64,000 nucleotides of DNA from Streptomyces antarcticus (GTDB lineage: Bacteria; Actinomycetota; Actinomycetes; Streptomycetales; Streptomycetaceae): positions 62,001-126,000 of the forward strand of contig NZ_JAPNLM010000009.1 in NCBI RefSeq assembly GCF_026627255.1, written 5' to 3'. The notes under the pieces are model-generated. The model ran no database searches and was not told the origin of the DNA. It worked only from the letters and a program-made list of their open reading frames with translations. The position numbers were made by a program, and so were the translations under genes. Below are positions 16,759 through 24,541 of the stretch, piece by piece. Numbering within the stretch: the stretch's first letter is position 1; every line of letters begins with the position of its first letter.

Positions 16759-17538
16759 TCAGGCCCCGGGAGGCTTCTCCGGGGCCGCGGCGACGGCGTG
16801 CTCCTCGTCGGGGGTGCCGCCGATGAAGTTCTCGAACCTCCGGCGCGGAGCCGACCACCGCCGGTCGTGGTGGAAGGCGCGCAGCGCCGCCTTGGCGCGG
16901 GCGCGGGGGCGCTTCCCGTAGAACCTCTTCGCGTACGGGGAGTCCGGCCGGGCGAGGCGGACCGCGCCGATGAGCGCGACGAACGGGATGACCGTGCCGA
17001 AGAACGCGGTACGGGCCTTGCCCTTCCACAGGGCGATCAGCGCCAGGAAGAAGTTCGTGGCCGTGTTCATGACCACGAGGCCGCGGCTCTGCCGCTCCTC
17101 GGTGGTGAGGTCGTTCACCCCGAACGGCACGAACCCGCCGAGGACCAGCGCCACGAGGGCGGCCGTCAGCACCACGATCTCCACGCTCTTGCGGCCCTGC
17201 TCGCTCCAGTAGACGTCGTCGAGGTGCAGGATCAGGGCGAACTCGTCCAGGACCAGGCCCGCCCCCAGGCCGAAGATGACCGCCGAGAGGGCCGCGCCGA
17301 AGCTGTGCCGGGCGCCGGCGACCGCCCCGAAGCCGCCGATGATCACCAGGATGACGCCCGGCACCACGTGGTGGACGTGTATCCCGCCCGGGGTGACGTT
17401 CTTGAACGGTCCCCTTCCCGCCCTGATCAGCCGGGTGATCACGCGGGTGATCAGGAAGGACATGACGAACGCGAGGAGTGCCAGCAGCAGCGGCAGCTTC
17501 CCCGGCTCCATGATGTTGCGGTACCACCACTGACCCAT
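16759..17538 (-). CDS. Integral membrane protein of unknown function
   Basis: 259 aa. About 5-6 hydrophobic segments follow MGQWWYRNIMEPGKLPLLLALLAF. Conserved-looking polar motifs in or near membrane segments are GGIHVHHVVPG (three His) and LDEFALILHLDDVYWSEQGR, reminiscent of metal-binding membrane enzymes. A basic soluble C-terminus of about 60 aa follows. I do not recognise the family. ATG 17538 has a GGGAG-type site. Confidence 0.8.
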   Translation of the reverse strand: MGQWWYRNIMEPGKLPLLLALLAFVMSFLITRVITRLIRAGRGPFKNVTPGGIHVHHVVPGVILVIIGGFGAVAGARHSFGAALSAVIFGLGAGLVLDEFALILHLDDVYWSEQGRKSVEIVVLTAALVALVLGGFVPFGVNDLTTEERQSRGLVVMNTATNFFLALIALWKGKARTAFFGTVIPFVALIGAVRLARPDSPYAKRFYGKRPRARAKAALRAFHHDRRWSAPRRRFENFIGGTPDEEHAVAAAPEKPPGA

Positions 17539-17625
17539 CGCATCCGCTCCCTCTCCGGCCGGATACGAGATGGCCGGATACCGATTTTGCCCGTAATGGG
17601 TAACTTACCGCCCGGCGCCGACCGG

Positions 17626-17631
17626 TAGCGT
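17626..17631 (+). promoter_or_regulatory. -10 box for leaderless cobS
   Basis: TAGCGT ends eight bases before the cobS ATG and no Shine-Dalgarno sequence is present, so the transcript probably starts at or next to the ATG. Confidence 0.5.
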
Positions 17632-17639
17632 TCGCGCCG

Positions 17640-18461
17640 ATGAAAGATTTGTTCGAAGACCCGCCCATGGCGCCGCCGCCGGAACGCGCCTCGCTGCGCG
17701 ACGGCCTCCGCTTCGCGTTCGGCACCCTCACCGTGCTGCCCGCCCGCATCACCCGCTGGGACCGGCCCGCCGCCCGGACCGGCATGGCCTGCGCCCCGCT
17801 CGCCGGACTGGCCGTCGGCCTGCTCGCGGCCGTCCCCGGCGTGCTGCTGCTGGTGTGCGGCGGAGGGCCGCTGCTCGCCGCGGCCGTGACCGTCGCCGTA
17901 CCGGCCGCCCTCACCCGGGGGCTGCACCTCGACGGGCTCGCCGACACCGCGGACGGGCTGGGCAGCGCCAAACCCGCCGAGGACGCGCTGCGCGTCATGA
18001 AGCAGTCCGACATCGGCCCCTTCGGCGTCGTGGCCCTGCTGCTCGTGCTGCTCGTCCAGGTGGCCGCCCTGGCCGACGCGTACGCCGACAGCTGGGTCCG
18101 CGGCGCCCTCGCCGCCGTGACCGCCGCCGTGGCCGCCCGGCTCGCCATGACCCTGGCCGCCCGCGACGGCGTACCGCCCGCCCGCCCCGGAGGCCTCGGC
18201 GCGGCCGTCGCGGGGGTGGTACCGCGCGGCGTGGCCGCCGCGCTCGCCGCGCTCACCGTGCTGCTCGCCGGCGCCTGCGCCCTCCCGCTCGGCCTGCCGT
18301 CCGCCGCCGCGCACGCGGCCGCGGTGCTGGCCGCCCTCGGCGCGGCCGAACTGCTGCTGCGGCGCTGCGTACGGCGCTTCGACGGGGTCACCGGAGACGT
18401 CTTCGGGGCCCTGGCCGAGGTCGCGGCGACCGCGGCCCTGGTGGTGCTCGCCCTGGGCTGA
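17640..18461 (+). CDS. cobS: Adenosylcobinamide-GDP ribazoletransferase
   Basis: 273 aa multi-spanning membrane enzyme that joins adenosylcobinamide-GDP and alpha-ribazole to give adenosylcobalamin. Diagnostic residues are LTRGLHLDGLADTADGLG and ALRVMKQSDIGPFGVVALL, the CobS acidic/metal site. About seven hydrophobic segments follow. ATG 17640 seems leaderless. It completes the nucleotide-loop pathway with cobU and cobT, which lie on the opposite strand 4-6 kb upstream. Confidence 0.95.
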   Translation: MKDLFEDPPMAPPPERASLRDGLRFAFGTLTVLPARITRWDRPAARTGMACAPLAGLAVGLLAAVPGVLLLVCGGGPLLAAAVTVAVPAALTRGLHLDGLADTADGLGSAKPAEDALRVMKQSDIGPFGVVALLLVLLVQVAALADAYADSWVRGALAAVTAAVAARLAMTLAARDGVPPARPGGLGAAVAGVVPRGVAAALAALTVLLAGACALPLGLPSAAAHAAAVLAALGAAELLLRRCVRRFDGVTGDVFGALAEVAATAALVVLALG

Positions 18462-18505
18462 CCGGCCGGGCCCGCCCGCGGACCGGGCGTACGCACGCCC
18501 GGACG

Positions 18506-18511
18506 TACGCT
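18506..18511 (+). promoter_or_regulatory. -10 box for leaderless response-regulator gene
   Basis: TACGCT lies six bases before GTG 18518 and there is no Shine-Dalgarno sequence. Confidence 0.4.
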
Positions 18512-18517
18512 CACCCC

Positions 18518-19237
18518 GTGGACCACACTCCGACGGAACCGACCGCCGACGCGCCCATCCGCGTCCTGCTCGCCGACGACCAGGCACTGCTGCGCAGCGC
18601 CTTCAGGGTGCTCGTGGACTCCGAGTCCGACATGGAGGTCGTCGGCGAGGCGGCGGACGGCGCCGAGGCCTTCGAGGCCGCCCGGCGCGAACGCCCCGAC
18701 GTCGTCCTCATGGACATCCGCATGCCCGGCACCGACGGGCTCGCCGCCACCCGCATGATCAGCGCGGATCCGGAGCTCGCCGCGGTGCGCGTCGTCATGC
18801 TGACGACCTTCGAGGTCGACGAGTACGTGGTCGCGGCCCTGCGCGCCGGCGCCTCCGGCTTTCTCGGCAAGGGTGCCGAGCCCGACGAACTGCTCAACGC
18901 CATCCGCGTCGCCGCCGCGGGCGACGCGCTGCTCTCCCCGGCCGCAACCCGCGGGCTCATCGCCACCTTCCTCGCGCAGGGCGGCGGCGCCGACACCCCC
19001 GCCACCGGCGCCGCGCACTCCGAGCGCCTCGCGGCGCTCACCGGCCGCGAGCGCGAGGTCCTCGTCCTCGTCGCCTCGGGGCTGTCCAACGACGGGATCG
19101 CCGGCCGGCTGGAAGTCAGCCCGCTCACCGTCAAGACCCACGTCAACCGGGCCATGGCCAAACTCGGCGCCCGCGACCGCGCCCAATTGGTGGTCATTGC
19201 CTACGAATCGGGCCTGGTCCGGCCGCGCACCGAGTAG
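18518..19237 (+). CDS. LuxR/NarL-type response regulator without adjacent kinase
   Basis: 239 aa. The receiver domain (about residues 12-128) shows LLADDQALL with the acidic pair, VVLMDIRMPGTDG with the phospho-acceptor Asp, LTTFEVDEYV and a FLGKGAEPDEL switch Lys. The C-terminal HTH is LTGREREVLVLVASGLSNDGIAGRLEVSPLTVKTHVNRAMAKLG. It binds DNA when phosphorylated. No histidine kinase gene flanks it; the closest unpaired HPK7 kinase is at 7048-8283. A hairpin (GGCCGCGC with GCGCGGCC, 19221-19246) overlaps its stop. The downstream neighbour is an RND pump that it might control. Confidence 0.92.
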   Translation: MDHTPTEPTADAPIRVLLADDQALLRSAFRVLVDSESDMEVVGEAADGAEAFEAARRERPDVVLMDIRMPGTDGLAATRMISADPELAAVRVVMLTTFEVDEYVVAALRAGASGFLGKGAEPDELLNAIRVAAAGDALLSPAATRGLIATFLAQGGGADTPATGAAHSERLAALTGREREVLVLVASGLSNDGIAGRLEVSPLTVKTHVNRAMAKLGARDRAQLVVIAYESGLVRPRTE

Positions 19238-19250
19238 CGCGCGGCCGGCC

Positions 19251-19270
19251 GCAGTAGTACGGCGTACTGC
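19251..19270. promoter_or_regulatory. Inverted repeat before the RND pump gene
   Basis: GCAGTA (19251-19256) and TACTGC (19265-19270) are an inverted repeat in the 141-nt gap upstream of the pump. It could be an operator or part of the preceding terminator. Confidence 0.3.
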
Positions 19271-19378
19271 GGGCGCGGTATGCCGCACATAAGGACGGCA
19301 CCTGCGAGCGACGCAGCGCGCGCCGGGCATGGGAAAGGCTGGGAGCCACGCCTCCACCACTGCAGAGAGATCCCATCC

Positions 19379-22300
19379 ATGTCCTGGCTGTCCCGCTTCA
19401 GCCTCGCCCAAAGGCCGTTGATCGGCCTCGTCTCACTCGTGGCGCTCCTCTTCGGCGCCATAGCCGTCCCGCAGCTCAAGCAGCAGCTGCTGCCGTCCAT
19501 CGAACTGCCGATGGTGTCCGTGCTCGCGCCGTACCAGGGCGCCTCGCCCGACGTGGTGGAGAAGCAGGTCGTCGAACCGATCGAGGCCATGCTGGGGGGC
19601 GTCGACGGCATCACCGGCATCACGTCCACCGCCAGCGAGGGCAACGCCCTCGTCATGGCCACCTTCGACTACGGCGACAGCGGCACCAAGCAGCTCGTCG
19701 CCGACGTCCAGCAGGCCGTCAACCGGGCCCGCGTCCGGCTGCCCGCCGAGGTGGACCCGCAGGTGGTCGCCGGTTCCACCGACGACATCCCGACCGTCAT
19801 CCTGGCCGTCACCTCCGGCAAGGACCAGCAGGCGCTCGCCGCCCAGCTGGAGGGCTCCGTCGTCCCCGTCCTTTCGGACATCGAGGGCGTCGGCCAGGTC
19901 ACCGTGGACGGGGTCCAGGACCTCCAGGTCACCGTCACCCCCGACGACGCGAGGCTCGCGGCCGCGGGCCTCGACGGTGCCGCGCTCGCCCAGGGCCTCC
20001 AGGCGGGCGGCGCGACCGTCCCCGCCGGCTCCTTCGACGAGCAGGGCAAGAACCGCACCGTCCGCGTCGGCTCCGGCTACACCTCCCTCGCCCAGCTGGA
20101 GGACCTGCGCCTGAGCCCCGGCCCGGGCAAGCCCGCGGTCCGCCTCGCCGACGTGGCCACGGTGAAGCAGGAGCCGGCCAAGGCCGCCTCGATCACCCGT
20201 ACCAACGGCAAGCCCAGCCTCGCCCTCGTCCTCACCATGGACAAGGACGGCAGCGCCGTCGCCATCTCGGACGCCGTCAAGGACAAGCTGCCCGAACTGC
20301 GCTCCACCCTCGGCGCCGGAGCCGAGCTGACCGTCGTCAGCGACCAGGGCCCGGCCGTCGCCAAGTCGATCTCCAGCCTCACCACCGAGGGCCTGCTCGG
20401 CCTGGTCTTCGCGGTGATCGTGATCCTGGTCTTCCTCGCCTCGGTGCGCTCGACGCTGGTCACCGCGGTCTCCATTCCGCTCTCGGTCGTCCTCGCGCTC
20501 ATCGTGCTGTGGACCCGCGACCTGTCGCTCAACATGCTCACCCTGGGCGCGCTCACCATTGCCATCGGCCGCGTGGTCGACGACTCGATCGTGGTCCTGG
20601 AGAACATCAAGCGCCACCTCGGCTACGGCGAGGAGCGCGAGAGCGCCATCATCACCGCGGTCAAGGAAGTGGCCGGCGCGGTCACCTCCTCCACGCTCAC
20701 CACCGTCGCCGTCTTCCTGCCGATCGGCCTGGTCGGCGGCATGATCGGCGAGCTGTTCGGCTCCTTCTCGCTCACCGTCACCGCGGCCTTGCTGGCCTCG
20801 CTGCTCGTCTCCCTCACCGTCGTGCCGGTGCTCTCGTACTGGTTCCTCCGCGCGCCGAAGGGCGTCACGGCCGGGGACGCCGAGAGCGCCGCCAGGGCCC
20901 GCCGCGAGGCGGAGGAGAAGGAGGCGCGCAGCCGCCTCCAGCAGTTCTACGTACGCGTCCTGGGCTTCGCCACCCGGCGCCGGCTCACCAGCGTCGCCAT
21001 CGCGGTGGTCGTGCTCGTCGGCACCTTCGGGATGACGCCCCTGCTGAAGACCAACTTCTTCGATCAGGGCGAGCAGGACGTCCTGACGATCAAGCAGGAG
21101 CTCCCCCCGGGCACCTCGCTGGCCGCCTCCGACGAGGCGAGCCGCAAGATCGAGACGGCCTTGGCCTCGGTCAAGGGCGTCAAGAGCCACCAGGTGACCG
21201 TCGGCTCCTCCGGCTTCCTCGCCGCCTTCGGCGGTGGCACCGGCTCCAACCAGGCCTCCTTCCAGGTCTCCCTGAAGGACGCCGGCGACGCCGCCGCCGT
21301 GAAGAAGGACATCGAGGGCGCCCTCGCCGAGCTGGACGGCATCGGCGAGACCCGGATCGCGGCGGGCGACGGCTTCGGCAGCCAGAACCTCAGCGTGGTC
21401 GTCAAGGCCGGCGACGCCGGGGTCCTCGCCAAGGCCGCCGAGCAGGTCCGCGCGGAGGTGGCCGCCCTGGGGGACGTCACCGACGTACAGAGCGACCTGT
21501 CCCAGTCCGTGCCCCGGATCTCGGTGACCGCCACCCCCAAGGCCGCCGACGCGGGCCTGAACCAGGCCGCGCTCGGCGCGATCGTCGCGCAGGCCGTACG
21601 GGGCAACCCGGCGGGCAAGGCCGTACTGGACGACACCGAGCGGGACATCGTCATCAAGTCCGCGGTGCCGGCCACCACCCTGGCCGAACTCCAGGCCCTC
21701 CCGGTCGGCCCGGTCAGGCTCGGTGACATCGCCGAGGTCAAGGTGGTCCCCGGCCCGGTCGGCATGACCCGGATCGACGGCGCCCGCGCCGCCACCATCA
21801 CCGCCAAGCCGACCGGCGACAACACGGGCGCGGTCAGCACCACGCTCCAGGCCAAGATCAAGGCACTGGACCTGCCCGACGGCGCCACGGCGTCCATCGG
21901 CGGCGTCTCCGAGGACCAGGACGAGGCCTTCGCCTCGCTGGGCCTGGCCATGCTCGCGGCCATCGCGATCGTGTTCATGCTGCTGGTCGCCACCTTCCGG
22001 TCGCTGATCCAGCCGCTGATCCTGCTGGTCTCCATCCCGTTCGCGGCCACCGGCGCCCTCGGCCTGCTGATCGTCACCGGCACCCCCATGGGCGTCCCGG
22101 CGATGATCGGCATGCTGATGCTCATCGGCATCGTGGTGACCAACGCGATCGTCCTGATCGACCTGGTCAACCAGTACCGCGCCCAAGGGCTGGGCGTCGT
22201 CGAGGCGGTCGTCGAGGGCGGACGGCACCGGCTGCGCCCGATCCTGATGACGGCCCTCGCGACGATCTTCGCCCTGCTCCCGATGGCGCTGGGCGTCACC

Positions 22301-22510
22301 GGCGAGGGCGGCTTCATCTCGCAGCCGCTCGCGGTCGTGGTGATCGGCGGCCTGGTCAGCTCGACCCTGCTGACGCTGCTCCTGGTGCCGACCCTCTACA
22401 CGATGGTCGAGCTCCGCAAGGAGCGCCGGGCCGCGAGGCGCGCCGAGCGCCGCGCCGCCGGGCTGACGGTGGTTCCCCCGGCCCGGGAGGAGTTCCCGGC
22501 CGACGCCTGA
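19379..22510 (+). CDS. RND (AcrB/HAE1-like) efflux transporter
   Basis: 1043 aa, full length for this family. The first segment is LIGLVSLVALLFGAIAVPQLKQQLLPSIELP; two large extracytoplasmic loops and 12 membrane segments in two halves follow. The proton-relay motif is in TLGALTIAIGRVVDDSIVVLENIKRHL (DD pair), matched by IGIVVTNAIVLIDLVNQYR in the second half. It couples proton influx to drug or lipid export. No membrane-fusion protein or outer-membrane channel gene is adjacent, as expected for the Gram-positive SwrC-like group. ATG 19379 follows a weak GAGAG site. Confidence 0.92.
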   Translation: MSWLSRFSLAQRPLIGLVSLVALLFGAIAVPQLKQQLLPSIELPMVSVLAPYQGASPDVVEKQVVEPIEAMLGGVDGITGITSTASEGNALVMATFDYGDSGTKQLVADVQQAVNRARVRLPAEVDPQVVAGSTDDIPTVILAVTSGKDQQALAAQLEGSVVPVLSDIEGVGQVTVDGVQDLQVTVTPDDARLAAAGLDGAALAQGLQAGGATVPAGSFDEQGKNRTVRVGSGYTSLAQLEDLRLSPGPGKPAVRLADVATVKQEPAKAASITRTNGKPSLALVLTMDKDGSAVAISDAVKDKLPELRSTLGAGAELTVVSDQGPAVAKSISSLTTEGLLGLVFAVIVILVFLASVRSTLVTAVSIPLSVVLALIVLWTRDLSLNMLTLGALTIAIGRVVDDSIVVLENIKRHLGYGEERESAIITAVKEVAGAVTSSTLTTVAVFLPIGLVGGMIGELFGSFSLTVTAALLASLLVSLTVVPVLSYWFLRAPKGVTAGDAESAARARREAEEKEARSRLQQFYVRVLGFATRRRLTSVAIAVVVLVGTFGMTPLLKTNFFDQGEQDVLTIKQELPPGTSLAASDEASRKIETALASVKGVKSHQVTVGSSGFLAAFGGGTGSNQASFQVSLKDAGDAAAVKKDIEGALAELDGIGETRIAAGDGFGSQNLSVVVKAGDAGVLAKAAEQVRAEVAALGDVTDVQSDLSQSVPRISVTATPKAADAGLNQAALGAIVAQAVRGNPAGKAVLDDTERDIVIKSAVPATTLAELQALPVGPVRLGDIAEVKVVPGPVGMTRIDGARAATITAKPTGDNTGAVSTTLQAKIKALDLPDGATASIGGVSEDQDEAFASLGLAMLAAIAIVFMLLVATFRSLIQPLILLVSIPFAATGALGLLIVTGTPMGVPAMIGMLMLIGIVVTNAIVLIDLVNQYRAQGLGVVEAVVEGGRHRLRPILMTALATIFALLPMALGVTGEGGFISQPLAVVVIGGLVSSTLLTLLLVPTLYTMVELRKERRAARRAERRAAGLTVVPPAREEFPADA

Positions 22511-22530
22511 CCGGCCCGCCGTACGCACGC

Positions 22531-22565
22531 CCGAGGGGCGGCCCCACTGCGGGGCCGCCCCTCGG
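22531..22565. terminator. Bidirectional terminator between the pump gene and nadA
   Basis: 15-bp perfect stem (22531-22545 with 22551-22565) and a 5-nt loop, between convergent genes. Confidence 0.85.
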
Positions 22566-22613
22566 GTCGTGGGCGGTCCGGGCCCGGGGGCCCGTACTCC
22601 GTACCGCTCCGTC

Positions 22614-23792
22614 CTACGCGAGCGCGAGCATCCGCTCCAGCGCGAGCTTCGCGAAGCTCTCCGTCTCCTTGTCGACCTGGATCTGGTTCACGAGGTTGCC
22701 CTCGGCCAGGGACTCCAGGGTCCACACGAGGTGGGGGAGGTCGATGCGGTTCATCGTCGAGCAGAAGCAGACCGTCTTGTCGAGGAAGACGACTTCCTTG
22801 TCCTCGGCGGCGAAACGGTTCGCCAGGCGCCGCACCAGGTTCAGCTCGGTGCCGATGGCCCACTTGGAACCGGCCGGGGCCGCCTCCAGCGCCTTGATGA
22901 TGTACTCCGTCGAGCCGACCTGGTCCGCGGCCGCCACGACCTCGTGCTTGCACTCGGGGTGCACCAGGACGTTCACGCCGGGTATGCGGGCGCGCACGTC
23001 GTTGACGGAGTCGACCGAGAACCGGCCGTGGACCGAGCAGTGCCCGCGCCACAGGATCATCTTGGCGTCGCGGAGCTGCTCGACGGTCAGGCCGCCGTTC
23101 GGCTTGTGCGGGTTGTAGAGCACGCAGTCGTCCAGGGACATGCCCATGTCGCGGACGGCCGTGTTGCGCCCCAGGTGCTGGTCCGGGAGGAAGAGGACCT
23201 TCTCGCCCTGCTGGAAGGCCCAGTCCAGGGCCTTCTTCGCGTTGGACGAGGTACAGATCGTGCCGCCGTGCTTGCCGGTGAAGGCCTTGATGTCGGCGGA
23301 GGAGTTCATGTACGAGACGGGCACCGTGCTACCGGCGACACCCGCCTCCGTCAGGACGTCCCAGCACTCCGCGACCTGCTCGGCGGTGGCCATGTCGGCC
23401 ATCGAGCAGCCGGCGGCCAGGTCGGGCAGGACCACCTTCTGGTCGTCCGAGGTCAGGATGTCCGCCGACTCGGCCATGAAGTGGACGCCGCAGAAGACGA
23501 TGTACTCGGCCTCCGGCCTGGCGGCCGCGTCCTTGGCGAGCTTGAAGGAGTCACCGGTGACGTCGGCGAACTCGATGACCTCGTCACGCTGGTAGTGGTG
23601 GCCGAGGATGAAGACCTTGTCCCCGAGCTTCTCCTTGGCCGCGCGGGCGCGCGCCACGAGGTTGGGGTCCGACGGAGAGGGCAGGTCACCGGGGCACTCC
23701 ACCCCGCGCTCGCTCTTCGGGTCGGCTTCGCGGCCGAGCAGCAGCAGGGCAAGCGGCGTCGGCTGGACGTCCAAAGGCTGGGCGGTGGTCAC
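22614..23792 (-). CDS. nadA: Quinolinate synthase
   Basis: 392 aa. It condenses iminoaspartate with dihydroxyacetone phosphate to quinolinate for NAD. Motifs are ILGHHYQRDEVIEFAD, VFCGVHFMAESADIL, GTICTSSNAKKAL and VLVHPECKHEVV, whose three Cys would bind the [4Fe-4S] cluster; CFCSTMNRIDL is also present. GTG 23792 is chosen because AAAGGG lies eight bases upstream; GTG 23801 is too close to it. No nadB or nadC lies beside it. The divergent upstream region holds a paired inverted repeat overlapping its probable -35. Confidence 0.95.
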   Translation of the reverse strand: MTTAQPLDVQPTPLALLLLGREADPKSERGVECPGDLPSPSDPNLVARARAAKEKLGDKVFILGHHYQRDEVIEFADVTGDSFKLAKDAAARPEAEYIVFCGVHFMAESADILTSDDQKVVLPDLAAGCSMADMATAEQVAECWDVLTEAGVAGSTVPVSYMNSSADIKAFTGKHGGTICTSSNAKKALDWAFQQGEKVLFLPDQHLGRNTAVRDMGMSLDDCVLYNPHKPNGGLTVEQLRDAKMILWRGHCSVHGRFSVDSVNDVRARIPGVNVLVHPECKHEVVAAADQVGSTEYIIKALEAAPAGSKWAIGTELNLVRRLANRFAAEDKEVVFLDKTVCFCSTMNRIDLPHLVWTLESLAEGNLVNQIQVDKETESFAKLALERMLALA

Positions 23793-23877
23793 GACACGCA
23801 CCCTTTCTGTTCTGCGACGAAGGACTTCGGGACTTCTGGAGGCATCGCCTCGACTTCTCGTCTATTTGACGTTATCT

Positions 23878-23904
23878 ATCATAACCGCTTCACGTCAGTT
23901 TGAC
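23878..23904 (-). promoter_or_regulatory. Probable nadA promoter
   Basis: On the minus strand, TATGAT (23883-23878) could be the -10 and GTCAAA (23904-23899) the -35, with a 15-nt gap. This is a locally AT-rich stretch, unusual for the window. Confidence 0.45.
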
Positions 23905-23928
23905 GATGCCGATAGTGTCAATGTGACG
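23893..23928. promoter_or_regulatory. Paired operator-like inverted repeats between nadA and erpA
   Basis: CGTCA-N3-TGACG (23893-23905) and TGTCA-N3-TGACG (23916-23928) have centres 23 bp apart, about two helical turns. The first covers the likely nadA -35. An extra TTTGACG lies at 23865. The layout fits cooperative binding of a dimeric regulator; which one is unknown. Confidence 0.55.
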
Positions 23929-24057
23929 AATTAGCCCGCGGCGTCACGGATCCCGCTCCCGCGCCCGGTGTGCGAGCATGAATGTCTGGAACAAGCGTCG
24001 GGTCCGGAATGAATCCGCGGCCTCGCTCGTTGCCACCGACGGCAAGAGTCCGACGTT

Positions 24058-24076
24058 TCCCCGCCTCAGGCGGGGA
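24058..24076 (+). other. Hairpin in the erpA upstream region
   Basis: TCCCCGCC, a TCA loop and GGCGGGGA form an 8-bp stem that ends about 26 nt before the erpA ATG. The rest of 23793-24102 holds the nadA promoter and the operator repeats; no other gene is seen. Confidence 0.5.
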
Positions 24077-24102
24077 GCCGCCCACTTCGGGAGTGAATGC
24101 AG

Positions 24103-24459
24103 ATGTCCGTACAGGACGACAAGACCACCGTGAGCGACGGCATCCTCCTGTCGGACGCCGCCGCCGAAAAGGTCAGGACCCTCCTGGGCCAGGAAGGCCG
24201 CGAAGACCTGGCGCTGCGCGTCGCCGTCCAGCCCGGCGGCTGCTCCGGCCTGCGCTACCAGCTCTTCTTCGACGAGCGCTCGCTCGACGGCGACGTGGTC
24301 AAGGACTTCGACGGAGTGAAGGTCGTCACCGACCGCATGAGCTCCCCGTACCTGCACGGTGCCTCCATCGACTTCGTCGACACCATCGAGAAGCAGGGCT
24401 TCACGATCGACAACCCGAACGCCACCGGCTCCTGCGCCTGCGGCGACTCGTTCAGCTAG
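24103..24459 (+). CDS. erpA: Iron-sulfur cluster insertion protein (A-type, ErpA/IscA)
   Basis: 118 aa A-type carrier. The three cluster-binding Cys are in PGGCSGLRYQ and SCACGDSF (CxC). It carries Fe-S clusters to client apoproteins. ATG 24103 has GGGAG about nine bases upstream; the ATG two codons earlier is too close. It is divergent from nadA, whose product needs a [4Fe-4S] cluster, so shared control would make sense. It is monocistronic, ending in a very strong terminator. Confidence 0.93.
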   Translation: MSVQDDKTTVSDGILLSDAAAEKVRTLLGQEGREDLALRVAVQPGGCSGLRYQLFFDERSLDGDVVKDFDGVKVVTDRMSSPYLHGASIDFVDTIEKQGFTIDNPNATGSCACGDSFS

Positions 24460-24478
24460 GCCTGGACGCCCCCGCGTA

Positions 24479-24527
24479 CGACGAGGGCCCGCCACCGGTC
24501 ACACCGACCGGTGGCGGGCCCTCGTCG
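24479..24527. terminator. Very strong terminator after erpA
   Basis: 22-bp perfect stem (24479-24500 with 24506-24527) and a 5-nt loop, between erpA and the convergent gene. Confidence 0.88.
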
Positions 24528-24541
24528 CGTACCGCGGCGGC

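Noticed and set aside
15998..19411. A 1137-aa minus-strand open frame
   Set aside because: It spans several real genes on both strands and is an artefact of high GC.
19433..22528. A 1031-aa minus-strand open frame
   Set aside because: Antisense to the RND pump, which has clear family motifs; the antisense product is Asp/Gly/His/Arg-rich noise.
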